Of a DNA stretch of 64,000 nt, positions 12,155 to 23,400 are shown piece after piece. Numbering within the stretch: position 1 is the stretch's first letter; each line of letters starts with the position of its first letter. The stretch spans positions 9,802,878 to 9,866,877 of the forward strand of contig NC_049984.1 of the NCBI RefSeq assembly GCF_000003815.2, written 5' to 3'. The notes beneath the pieces are model-generated. The model searched no databases. It was not told where the DNA came from and saw only the letters and a list, made by a program, of their open reading frames with translations. Source of the stretch: Branchiostoma floridae. Taxonomy: Eukaryota > Chordata > Leptocardii > Amphioxiformes > Branchiostomatidae. A program made the translations under genes and the position numbers.

Positions 12155-13597
12155 GTATCCCCCCTCGTCTCTGTTCATGACTGGCACTGATTTTCTGATC
12201 CAAACTGCTTCTTTAATCCATCGAGTTCTTCTGTTTTCCTCTCTGTCAATGACTCTTGCCCCCTCCCAGTCTATTACGCAATTGTTTCTATGAATATGGT
12301 CTGTGACTGCCGATTTGTTCTCTGTTTGTTCTGCTGCCTTCTTCTGAGATCTTGTGTATGCACTGCCTTTGCTGTTTTGTGCCTCCTTTTTGTGTTCTTC
12401 AAGTCTGGTGTTGAAAGTCCTGCCCGTCTCTCCAATGTACACCTTGTCACAACTTTTGCACGGAATCTTGTAGACGCAGTATGTTTTAGAGGAGTCTTCC
12501 AGTCTGTCCTTGGGATGCACCAACAAGTTTCTGAGCGTGGTCTTGGGCTTAACTGCCGTGGCAATGGCATGTTTTCTGAAGATCCTTTCAAGTGTCTCTG
12601 TAATGCCTTTGACATAAGGTATGATGATCATGCCCTTAGACTTCTGTTCTTCTTTCTTCTTTTCTTTCTTGGGTTTGGGTTTATTGGACTGATGTTGCAC
12701 TCTTTTGAAAGTCCAGTCTGGGTAACCACAGAGTGACAGGGCTTGTTTGATGTGTTTGACCTCTTGTTGTCTGTCTGTTTCCTCTGTGACCACTGTTTTG
12801 CTCCTGTCCATCAGCGTTCTGATTACTCCTAGTTTCTGGTGGAGCGGATGATGGGAATTGAAATCTAGATACTGGTCTGTGTGGGTCTTTTTTCTGTAGA
12901 CCAAAAGTTTCACCGTGCCGTCTTCTCTCCTCACTAGTAAGGTGTCCAGAAAGGGTAGAGTGCCCTGATCTTCTTCCTCATGGGTAAACTTGATACTACC
13001 CGTGGGGTCTATGGAGTTTAAGTGGTCGGTAAGTTCATGTTGTGTCCCCTGTCTTATAATTTCCATGATGTCATCCACATATCTCTTCCAAAGTTTCGGC
13101 CTACAGTTCACCGGAGCTGTGGCCATGGCCTGCTGTTCTAGCCATTCCATGAAGAGGTTAGCTAGAACCGGGGAGACGGGGCTTCCCATCGCTGTACCGA
13201 ACCGTTGTTGGTAAATGTTGCCTCTAAAACTGAAATAAGTGGTGGTGACTATGAACGTTAACAACTCCATAATGTCCTCCACTTGGAGCTTGGTTCTGTT
13301 CTTGAGGTCAGTATCAGCCAGTAGTCTATCCTTGATGATGTTGAGAGTCTCTGGCACTGGAGTGTTAGTGAAAAGTGACACTACGTCATGAGATACAAAC
13401 ATCTCACCCTCTTCTACTATGATACTAGCCATTTCTTCGGCGAGGTGTTTGGAGTTTTTGATATGGTGCTCAGTTTTCCCAACCAAAGGGGCCAAAAGGT
13501 CAGCTAGCGCTCGTGACGTATTGTAACCGATCGACCCGGTGTAATCTACAAAAGCTGAGCCACGTCTGGGATGGCATTCTTGCTGCTGCAACGCCAC
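12077..13597 (-). CDS. Penelope-type reverse transcriptase with GIY-YIG endonuclease (5'-truncated)
   Basis: A 506-codon open frame. Reverse transcriptase blocks are visible: FVSHDVVSLFTNTP with the first catalytic Asp (residue ~70), FGTAMGSPVSPVLANLFMEW, RYVDDI with the catalytic Asp pair, and GTLPFLDTLL. A lysine-rich linker near residue 320 (KPKPKKEKKKEEQK) is followed by a cysteine pair (IPCKSC) and the GIY-YIG nuclease segment DKVYIGETGRTFNTRLEEHK. RT plus C-terminal GIY-YIG is the signature of Penelope-like elements. The fingers upstream of the first Asp block are missing. The last part of the frame lies in the left inverted arm, and the nominal start at 13597 lies in the right arm, so the true start codon was probably lost by truncation. 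Confidence 0.9.
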   Translation of the reverse strand: MALQQQECHPRRGSAFVDYTGSIGYNTSRALADLLAPLVGKTEHHIKNSKHLAEEMASIIVEEGEMFVSHDVVSLFTNTPVPETLNIIKDRLLADTDLKNRTKLQVEDIMELLTFIVTTTYFSFRGNIYQQRFGTAMGSPVSPVLANLFMEWLEQQAMATAPVNCRPKLWKRYVDDIMEIIRQGTQHELTDHLNSIDPTGSIKFTHEEEDQGTLPFLDTLLVRREDGTVKLLVYRKKTHTDQYLDFNSHHPLHQKLGVIRTLMDRSKTVVTEETDRQQEVKHIKQALSLCGYPDWTFKRVQHQSNKPKPKKEKKKEEQKSKGMIIIPYVKGITETLERIFRKHAIATAVKPKTTLRNLLVHPKDRLEDSSKTYCVYKIPCKSCDKVYIGETGRTFNTRLEEHKKEAQNSKGSAYTRSQKKAAEQTENKSAVTDHIHRNNCVIDWEGARVIDREENRRTRWIKEAVWIRKSVPVMNRDEGGYKLSHVWDGILAAATPPTSAISSSKK

Positions 13598-13727
13598 CTA
13601 CATCGGCTATAAGTAGCAGCAAGAAGTAGTTCCCGTCATTCCACCCTGATGATGGTGTCTGACAGACACCGAAACGTCGGAAGTAAGTTATTTTCTGGTT
13701 GTGCTAAAAGAACCTTACTATATGAAT
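13552..13727. repeat. Inverted terminal repeat of the Penelope-like element, right arm
   Basis: This 176-bp arm is inverted relative to 11979-12154. Its start, aagctgagccacgtctggg, also forms the 5' end of the RT frame on the minus strand. Confidence 0.85.
13636..13690 (+). ncRNA. Hammerhead ribozyme motif in right arm of the Penelope-like element
   Basis: The core CTGATGA lies at 13646-13652, the stem II halves at 13654-13659 and 13665-13670, GAAAC at 13671-13675, and the putative cleavage triplet GTC at 13676-13678. Stem I pairs only partly (CC/GG plus scattered pairs), as expected for minimal type I forms with loops. The motif is on the strand opposite to the RT frame. Confidence 0.75.
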
Positions 13728-13757
13728 AATTGCCAACCTGATGAAGTTATTTACGGA

Positions 13758-13770
13758 TATTACGAACATT
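13758..13770. repeat. Target-site duplication, right copy
   Basis: Exact copy of tattacgaacatt at 11969-11981. Confidence 0.75.
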
Positions 13771-14277
13771 AGTTCAAGTAGAAAATCAGTGGCTTAACTG
13801 TATATCCATCGATTGAGTCATATAGAACAACATAATCCACTTAAGACCACCTTTAGCGACCGCTCAGTGTAGAAAGTGACGTCGACGAACCAATACAGCT
13901 AATATTGTTACATGGGTCCTACATACCTATGTAGCAATTTGAACATGTCATTTGCCCCCAATCTTGTTCCAAGTATGGTGCAAATTGTTTAAATAAACCT
14001 TGATCAAAAGCAAGCTTTGACAGGAATTTTCGACGCCTAAACAAAGAATTGTCAAGGATCAGTATCAGTGTAGTCTGTGTAATACAACTAATGGCCTCTC
14101 TCGCTCGGATCATTGGCCTAATCGGGCTAGCTATAGAGTCAATGATTTGACGCTGAAAGGCACCGAACTGGACTTACCAGTTGAGATGACCCCGGGCCCA
14201 GTCATGCGGGGACACATCATGGCGGACCGTAAAGTTTAACACAACAGTACGGTACAGACCACTTCCAGAAGTGCCAG

Positions 14278-14482
14278 GTATGTAAAAACTTGATGACAAT
14301 ATGTATTTTAGTCTTTGACGAACACAGTCATTATCATCTGCATGTACTTGCAAGCACCACTTAATCTTTGAAAGATTGCATTTGCGCGAAAAAAAGTCTC
14401 ACAGCCGCGGCATGCTGACATGTATACGTTTACAAGACCTTGAAGACATGCAAAGTGTAACATTTTGTCATATTGTCTACAG
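14278..14482 (+). other. Intron in the 5' UTR of sialyltransferase B
   Basis: The donor gtgccag|gtatgt at 14277/14278 and acceptor ttgtctacag ending at 14482 match in position and flanking words a donor at 19865/19866 and acceptor ending at 20322 before gene C. This supports a conserved untranslated first exon in the array. Confidence 0.5.
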
Positions 14483-14764
14483 GACACTGGTATTGAAGAA
14501 AAAGCTGAAAAGGAAGGAAAACTCCAAACCCACAGACCACTTAGTGATTCCAAAAGTCTAGCTACGGACGTCACCGCTTATTACTTTTCATCGTTTACGT
14601 AATGCAAAGACAAATTTGTACCTTGACGCTTACATGATAATTACGAGTATGCACCAAGTAACGCTCTTCGCTACACCGATATTGTTAATAGGCGTACCAC
14701 CTGGGAAAACACAACTTACCCGAAGCACTCAGAGTGACAAGCAGTTGTCAAGAAAGTTCCCGAT

Positions 14765-17700
14765 ATGTTAAGGATGAATTTAAGGCACCCTGTTACCACG
14801 GCACTGTTTGTACTGACTATGGTTGGCGTAATGTACTATTTCGTGCAACCCCGGAAGTCACCCCTTGGCCTTGCACAAAGCAAGGAGAGAACTGCGCCCC
14901 TTGATTTAGATAAAGTGAGTGACAACCGGTTCTTAGGAACGGAAGAACGAGTATCAGTCGACAAAATTGCAGCAGGGACCTCTCGAGTACAGCCCACTTG
15001 TAAGAGAATATGGCAGAAGGGACGGTCGTCATGGTTTGATAGCAGGTTTGATGACAACATCAGGCCTGTCTGGTCACGGGCTAACATAGAGCTGCCTGCT
15101 GACGCCAGGAAGTGGTGGATGGTAAGGGTTGTCTCTTAAAGTTTGCACTTTGATAGAACAAGTTGTACGTATGCTTCAAGCGTATGCTTGTATGGTAACA
15201 TTTTGCTAGAGTAAGGGCTTTTTCGTTTGTTTGTTGAAAGTTATTTATTCATGAGAAGCTCTAATCGGCCTGCAGGCCGCTTTTCATTGAGGTCAGGGTC
15301 AGATGAACATACAACAGAGCAAGGAGGTTCCCCTTTTTCAAACTCCTTGAACAGAGGTAAAGGTCAATTGTCCGAAAAGAATGTTGTGTGTTGTTCTTTT
15401 TTCTAATCTATGCTCTGACTAACACCCCATCATTAGCAGCTGTGCTGAACTTAATTACTTTGTTCTCATAAATGATGTGTGAACTGATTATTACCATAAG
15501 CTATCTCAACTCTTTCTACAGGCTATCCAGGAGAGCAAGGACGAGGACCCCGCCCCCCTCCTGACTGCATTATTTGACATAGGAGCACCAGATGTCGACC
15601 CGTGGGCCAGCCGTAACCTCACAGAGTGTCTCCGCTGCGCTGTGGTGGGCAACTCTGGCAACCTCAGGCAGTCCAACTATGGGGAGGAGATCGATGGATA
15701 TGACTTGATCTTCAGGTGCGCTTGCCTATATGTATACTAGTCATTAGCGATGGGTGTTTATCATTGCTTCTCGAATATAAGCTGTATGGAAATGACCTGC
15801 TCTATTCCATTATAGGACTATTGCAACATGTGATATTTGTAACTGATGATGATGTGATGATGATGATGATATTTGTAACTGAGAAAGAGAAGAATGTTGA
15901 TAGATATTATGCAAATTAGATAGAATATGCATGATTAATGAGAAAATATCATAATCCCACTGCCGTAGTTTTGTACAGGTGAACATCATTGAACATTAAT
16001 TATGCAATTGAGGAGCATTGATTATGCAATTGAGGAACTAATTTGCATAAAAAATGACACAATCAATGCACCGGTTGCAAAGGTGATGTCAAATCGTTTA
16101 GTAAAGATATGGGGTCGTCACTGTCATCAAGATCAAAGATAGAAAAATGACGTTAGTCACTCATACAGTGTTGTAAAGATAATGAAAAGCTCCCATTGTG
16201 TTTTGCAACTGTGGAGTTCACAAACCCACACATACACAAATCCATTGAGAGTCAAAAATGACCTTTGCATTGACTCCTTGTACAGAATGAACGGTGCCCC
16301 TACTCAGGGCTGGGAGAAGGATGTCGGCCACAGAACCACCCACCATTTCATGTACCCAGAGAGCGCCATAGACTTGTCAGATGACGTCAGCTTTGTACTG
16401 ATGAACTTCAAACCTCTAGATCTCAAATGGATGAAGACTGCACTTACAGATGGGTCCATTACTTGGTAAAGGTTACTTGAAAATTTTAAGTGGACCTCTG
16501 AGTTAGTTATTGGAAGTCTTCGCACTGCTTTTCTCCTTCCTCTTGCAACATACAAACAATGCCATTTGTGCCAGTCGTTAACAGTCTTTTATATCACTGC
16601 ATGCTTACATGACTGGTAGCCTACTGTTTCGATATCCTCACTCGTGGAAAGTCTTTTGACAATTTTAACTCTATGTTTCAGGACATACATGACAGTGAGA
16701 AGTAGAATTCAAACGAATAAATCAAAGGTAAGAAATGTTACATTAATTTCAGGACATTGAATCGTAGGAACCCCATCAGTTTAATATGGAGGACAAGTTT
16801 GGTAGGAAACCAATAAAGACTTCTACTTATATTTACTCTACAATCAATAAACAATCAAACTTCACCTTAACTTGAAAGTTCATCTGTGTTGGTAAGAGTC
16901 ATTCTTGAATTAGTTTATTGTAATATCCAACACACCAACACACCAACTTTTATGTTATAATAGATATTACAGTTCAAAACTAGTTCAAAAACAAACTTCC
17001 CCTTATTACAATTGGTAAAGATTTAAGTTCTATGACTTCATTGTCTATTTCAACCATAACATAGGTAGAGAGAATGATGAAATACATGTACAAACTATAC
17101 TAAATTGCAAAAGAAAAATTCTTTGCTGCATTGAAAAACATCCTGCTTCATTTATCATTCACATTCACTTAGTGTATAGAGACTACTAGTATTTTTCAGA
17201 TTCATTCCCTTCGAACGGATTATCTCTCATCATATTCTGCTGTTTAACCGTGTTTCCAGCATACGAATGAACAACATAATTCTTTAGTAACGTTACCTAG
17301 CTGTATATGGAAATCAACGTATAATATATATGATTACCATCCACAGATTCTAGTGTACAATCCTGCTTTCGTTAAGTACATCCATGACAGGTGGACGGAG
17401 CGTCACGCGATTTACCCATCCACAGGAAGCTTAGTGGTCCTTTTTGCAGTACACGTGTGTGATGAGGTAAGAAAAACATAACTGAAAGCCAAAGATGTTT
17501 TGTCCTAAAGGTTGCATTCCACATTGACGTAATATCGTGGACACTACATATCGTGTTAAAATAATTGCGAGCCAGATATGAGTTGAAGGTATGGGGCTAG
17601 CTGAAGTAATGGTGGTATTTGTTTTACTTGCAGTATATATTCACAAAGCGATCCCATTCTTGCCTATACGTTTTATGTTATCGTTTGTATATCTGCCATG

Positions 17701-18254
17701 CTGTGCCCTAATATCATTATATGATCAGTGTGAGTGAGAACGGCGCACTGTATTGTATGTATCTTTGCAATATATAAACCTTATGGCTGCAATACTATAG
17801 ATGTTGTGTGGTGATCTGCATAGTCACGAGCTATTACATTTTATTTGCGTAATATGTCACAAGGTGGTTGTCAGGTAAAGATGTACATTTTTATTTTTGT
17901 TGGTAGACACGTTTTTTTATTTGATGACAACGTTTGTGTACCTGAACATTTGAGGAATATAGAACAGCGAGAGCTTGTGTAAAGCTATTGGTGAAAGAGC
18001 CATGCCTTTTTCTATGTTGACTAGTGGTTCATGGAGACCTTTGGAAACTGTTTTGTCTATTATTTCAGGTGGACGTGTATGGTTACGGAGCTGACAAACA
18101 CGGAATCTGGGACCACTACTGGGACCCGTCGCACATCGGACAGACCATCGGACAGACCATCGGAGTCCACGACTCCTCATTTGAACAGCTTCTCCTTCAG
18201 AAACTGCAATTGGAGGGGATCATCAAAATCCACAGAGGCAATGCAGATCACTAG
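14765..18254 (+). CDS. Beta-galactoside alpha-2,3-sialyltransferase, ST3Gal1/2-like, gene B
   Basis: Second tandem paralogue; 360 aa from exons 14765-15121, 15522-15715, 16286-16465, 16682-16727, 17347-17466 and 18069-18254, with phases identical to gene A. The membrane anchor ([16 protein letters not shown]) follows a short cytoplasmic tail. Motif L includes [14 protein letters not shown] and THHFMYPES; motif S is [16 protein letters not shown] then VDVYGYGAD; motif III is DHYW; motif VS is HDSSFE. All catalytic signatures are present, so an active Golgi enzyme is expected. The last exon holds an in-frame 12-bp duplication that repeats IGQT. Upstream, a donor at 14278 (gccaggtatgt) and an acceptor before 14483 outline an untranslated first exon, also seen at gene C. 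The exact acceptor is inferred. Confidence 0.93.
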
Positions 18255-18534
18255 TTACCACTGTATGCTATTATAGAGACGAGAGAAATGAACTGTATTG
18301 TCTAGTAAAAAAATCTATTCCCCTATTTCATACACTTAAGTTCTGTAAAAAAATTCATGTTCCTAATGAAACTAGACAAACTATCGATCATAAAACATAT
18401 CTGTCATTTTATCTCCACCATAACTGAAAAGCGAGAAGTTGAATTTATCTAACAATAGTTTTTGTCTTGTTTCTGTTCAACGTATTTCTTGTCTTGTTGT
18501 GACCTGTAGTTAGCCCGGTGTGGCAAAAATGTGC

Positions 18535-18540
18535 AATAAA
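18535..18540 (+). terminator. Polyadenylation signal AATAAA of gene B
   Basis: A canonical hexamer (gtgcaataaaagg) about 280 bases after the gene B stop codon, a normal 3' UTR distance. Confidence 0.6.
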
Positions 18541-19039
18541 AGGTCTACGTTCATACACTGTATGTAATCACGCTACTGTTGGCTCTGTTAGCTAAATGTA
18601 AGTAACTTTTTGCACGGCTTCATAATGAGAAACCTAACCGTGTCGCTAACCTAACCTAATCAGGCTCGAGATAAACTGCATATAATTAAAAGTGTCAAAA
18701 TACACTAAATTTTGTAAGTCTGTAATGAGCCTTATAAAGGTTCAGAGTACGAGTTGTATAGTTTAACTTTGTTTGCGTCCATTATTCTGATTGATTTTCT
18801 CAATGAGATTTGTGCGAAATCAAGAGTGTTACCAGTATAATTAATTTTTCCCCAACCGAGCTAAGTATAGGTCACAACAGAGACAGAACATACATAATAG
18901 TATCATATACCTACTCTAACATAGAAGTTCGGCTTCTATACACGTATCTATTTACCGTGTACATACAATATTGTAACTGTTATTAAATGACAGTTGCATT
19001 GGTCAACTCGGCGAGCGTACTTTCTCCATAGGGTTGGTT

Positions 19040-19395
19040 TTGAGCAGCTACCGCCATGCTTTACATGTTGTTCAGTCCCAATTCCATTCCGTCATTCAAG
19101 ATTGTTCGTCTTAGTGTAATTTTTGACCTACCCCTGGGACTGGTGCCCATAGGAGCCCATGACATAGCTGCTTTTGCTGTTCTCTCATCTGATAGGCGCC
19201 AAACATGTCAAACAAATCTCATTAGTCTTCTTTTTCTGACTGTCTCACTTGCCAGAGGTACCTTAGCTCTTCGCCTGAGCTCTTCATTTGTGACGTGGTT
19301 ACGCCAGGAGATGCCTAGGGTTGTCCTGAGGCATTTACGTTGGAATTGAAATGGAACTAAAATGTCAGAGGGGATCCTTTGTACTGTCACTTTGT
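19040..19395 (-). mobile_element. LINE retrotransposon 3' fragment (RT C-terminal region)
   Basis: The minus strand encodes a piece typical of the C-terminal end of CR1/RTE-type LINE polyproteins: FQRKCLRTTLGISWRNHVTN, EELRRRAKVPL, VRKRRLMRF, then in a neighbouring frame VWRL and RGRSK. Frame shifts and stops show it is dead. It lies between genes B and C. Confidence 0.65.
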
Positions 19396-20489
19396 TTTTA
19401 TTCTATATATATAACTTCAGCTGATTACACATGAGGTATTTTACAATTTCGATAAGGCACATGCGTGTTTTTTAATGATATTTTGAATGACATGTTATAT
19501 GTTGTGTATGTTATGTGTCCAACAGTTATGTGTGATTATTACTCCTGGAAGAGTAGATGTTGCAGACTGTGAAAAGTTGTCAACAACTAAAGAAACAATA
19601 AACAATAATATTTTGAAAACTTAGTCATCCTGTTGGTTTTTTTACCCATCTTGTTTTTTTGTTTTTGCGCTATCTCATTATTTTTGCACTTTGTACAGGA
19701 TGTCAGCCATAAAAATGACCTTTACCTTGCTATGGCCTAACTGGATTTACCAGTTTAGACGCACGCATGACCCCATGTGCCGCATGATTCACACAAGAAC
19801 ACATGCAAGGGCCTCTACAAGGCTGATACAACAATAATGTACAGCACCACGTCAACAAACGCCAGGTATGTGAAATCTTGTATATGTTAGTCTTTGCCGA
19901 AGACATATGAGGGAAATAGAAAGCGAATGGTAAAAATGAGCTTCACGGTAAAGCGAAATATATCTAATCACTAATCTTAATAAAAAAATGTCATCTGCCA
20001 TGTTGTTTACCTGTTCGGGGTCATACAGTTTGAGTGTATATCCAAAATACACGCTTACTTTCTAACTATCCCTGACAATGAGATATCAAAGAAACCACAC
20101 ATTATGAAAGTGCTGGGTAAATTCGTCTTCCACTGCCTACAAAGAAGAAGTCAAACCCAACAAAACTAGTATAATACACTTAAGTAGCACAGCATAGTCA
20201 TAGAATGTAGTTCTTATCACCTTTGTACTTTCCTTATTACACATGTTGTTTGTACCTGCAATTAACCCTCGGACATGAACTTGCAATAAACATATTATTA
20301 TTATTCTCAATCTTGTCTACAGAATACTCACATGTACGTATTCCAACTAAGGATATTGGAAGAGCTACAAAGAAAGGAGATTTCCAAAATCACAGATCAG
20401 TTCGAAATCCCGGAACCTAGCCATAGACTTCACCATCGACTCTGCATTTGCATTGGTTCTGTAATACACGTCACAAATCTGCCCCCGAC

Positions 20490-23400
20490 ATGTTAATGGC
20501 GAAGCTAAGGCGCCCCGGTACTACTAAGGTAGTGTTTGCTCTGACCATCGTGGGCGCAGTGTACTATTTCGTGCAACCGTGTAAATGCCCCCTTGGCCCT
20601 GCACGAAGCACGGAAAGCATTGCACCCCATAATGTAGACAAAGAGAGTGAAAACCAGTTGTTAAGAGAGGTTCGGGGAGACGAAGACCCAGTCTTAATCG
20701 GCAAAAGTGCAGCAGTGACCACTTCTGAATCAGTACAGCCCACATGTAAGAGAATATGGCAGAAGGGACGGTCGTCATGGTTTGATAGCAGGTTTGATGA
20801 CAACATCAGGCCTGTCTGGTCACGGGCTAACATAGAGCTGCCTGCTGACGCCAGGACGTGGTGGATGGTAAGGATGGCATCTTTGCATTTGATAGAACAG
20901 TTTGTACGTAACATGCTTCAACTTTAAGATTGTTTGGTTACAGTTTGCTGGAGTAAGGACTGTTTCGTTGAACATATTAAGATTGAATGTTAGTGTGCAT
21001 GAACGGACGAATGAAACCTAGTATAGAAAGGGTAATGATCATGACCTTGTCCAAGTTCAGCGGCCTGAACTGAATAAGTAGTGAAATAAAAAAAAATAAC
21101 CCCAAGCTCTTTTGACCTGGAAGAGAATTCACCAGTCTGAAAAGGGTGTAGTTGTGTGCTGTTTACATATTGTATTAATCCATCTTACATCTTCCCCATG
21201 TGCAGGCTGATAGCATCGTCTTTCTCATTCTTATTCCCATTATTACTATTTCCCATTCAAGTCTGTCTAGTCTTCTGCCCAATCCGTACTTTGTCAGACT
21301 GAGTGTCTCTTCGATGTTGTCCCTCCATCATTTCCTGGGCCTACAAAGGGGGCGCTTCCCATTTGGCTTGTATTTGAAACTTTTTCTTGGGAATTCTTCC
21401 CCCATTGTAACCTGGGTAACACCCCGGGGTAGTCAGCTCGCTCCTATGTTCGCTTCTTCTACTGGAACAGCAGTGAAGCTACTATATATAGTGTATGATG
21501 AATTTCAGAGCGAGAAGCGACTGTATATAGTGCATGATAAATGTCAGAGCGAGAAGCGACTGTATATAGTGAATGATGAATGTCAGAGCGAGAAGCGACT
21601 GTATATAGTGTATGATGAATGTCAGAGCTAGAAGCGACTGTATAAAGTGCGTAATTAACGCCGGAGCGAATTAGTTTCCGGATGGTACCCAGGCTACCGT
21701 CACTGATCATTACCATAGAATATCTCAACTATTTCTGCAGAATCTGGTTGCTCAAAGGAGCAATCAAAGGATCAAGGACGAGGACCCCGCCCCCCTCCTG
21801 ACTGCGTTATTTGACATAGGAGCACCAGATGTCGACCCGTGGGCCAGCCGTAACCTCACAGGGTGTCTCCGCTGCGCTGTGGTGGGCAACTCTGGCAACC
21901 TCAGGCAGTCCAACTATGGGGAGGAGATTGATGGGTATGACTTGATCCTCAGGTATGCTTGCATATACATGTATACTTAGCGATGTGTGTTTAGTATTGC
22001 TTCTTGAATATATATAAAACAGGTACATGTATCTTCAAATTGCACTCAGTCTGGTATCTATACAAAACATGCATTACGTTAATCACTCTGCCATGTAAAT
22101 GTTGTAGAAATAATTAAAGTGAAAAGCTTCTATTATGTTTGGAAAGAATTGTGGATTCACAAACACATATACATATATACATACAACAAATCCACTGAGA
22201 GTGGTGTAAATGACGTATTTTTACAGACTAAACGGTGCCCCTACTAAGGGTTGGGAGAAGGATGTCGGTCACAGAACCACCCACCATTTCATGTACCCAG
22301 AGAGTTCCATAGACCTACCAGATGACGTCAGCTTTGTACTGGTGAACTTCAAACCTCTAGATGTCAAATGGATGAAGACTGCTGTTACAGATGGGTCTAT
22401 TACTCGGTAAAGGTTACCTAAAGTGACTCCGAACTAGAATTTGGAAGTCTTCGCACTGTATTGCTCCTCCCTCTTGCAACATGCAAACAAGGCAACAGCT
22501 GTCAGCCTTTTACAGAACAGAACAATGTTCTTGTCTTTTCCATCACTTATGAAGACCGGACTTAGCCTAATGTTCCGTTAGCATCTGACAATTCTGACGA
22601 TTCTCTTTGTTTCAGGACATGGACGTCGGTGAAAAGTAGAATTCAAACGAATAAATCAAAGGTAAGAAATGTTACATTTATGGTTGATAGTTTTCAGGAT
22701 ATTTGATCGTATGAAAACCTTTCACTCCGATATGGAAGACATGTTTGGTAGGATAAATAAGGGAGACTTATATCAATGGTAAAACATATAGATTAGTCAC
22801 TCCACATATTAACTAATCATAAAGCTCTTTGATTTTATCATCTATTTCATCAATCTACACATATGTGAGCCGATGATGAAATAAAACATTACTAAATCGC
22901 AGAAGAAAACTTCTCTGCTGCATTGAAAAACAGCCGGCTTCATATGCAATTTTTTCCTTCGAACTGGTTGTCCGTTTCCAGCAATATGAATAATTTTGCA
23001 GCCTTCTATATGAAACTCATCAACATGTAAATATGATTGCCCTCCACAGATTCTGGTGTACAATCCTGCGTTTTTTAAGTATGTCTATGACAAGTGGACG
23101 GAGCGTCAGGGACTCTGGCCATCCACGGGCACCTTAGTGGTCATGTTTGCAGTCCACGTGTGTGATGAGGTAAGAGAAACTTTCTTGATAGCTGAAGTTA
23201 TTTCGTCCTAAACATTCGACTCCACACAGCTGACGTAGCCACTACACAGTGAATATGAATAGGCGAGATATGGGTTGAAGGAATGTGGCTAGCCTAACCA
23301 AGGAGGTTTTTTTAACCTCCTTGGCCTAACTAACGGCTAGGATTATGTTTTACTTACATTATCTCTTTTATAATCATTAGCAAGACTGTTCCATTGACGT

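Larger units (their letters stand above)
11982..13757 (-). mobile_element. Penelope-like retroelement with inverted terminal repeats
   Basis: The element is bounded by a 13-bp target-site duplication. It has 176-bp arms (11979-12154 and 13552-13727) that are inverted copies of one another with very few mismatches. Between them, on the minus strand, lies a single reverse transcriptase/GIY-YIG frame. Each arm carries a hammerhead-type motif. About 30 bp of extra sequence (aattgcc...) follows the right arm. The body is 5' truncated, since the N-terminal part of the RT domain is missing, which is common for this class. The intact frame and matched duplications point to a fairly recent insertion between genes A and B. 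Confidence 0.88.

Noticed and set aside
12290-12736. A 148-codon plus-strand frame
   Set aside because: Antisense shadow of the Penelope reverse transcriptase/GIY-YIG frame.
21200-21631. A 143-codon frame ending in repeated peptide units
   Set aside because: Its repetitive part is the 39-bp minisatellite in intron 1 of gene C; there is no splice support.
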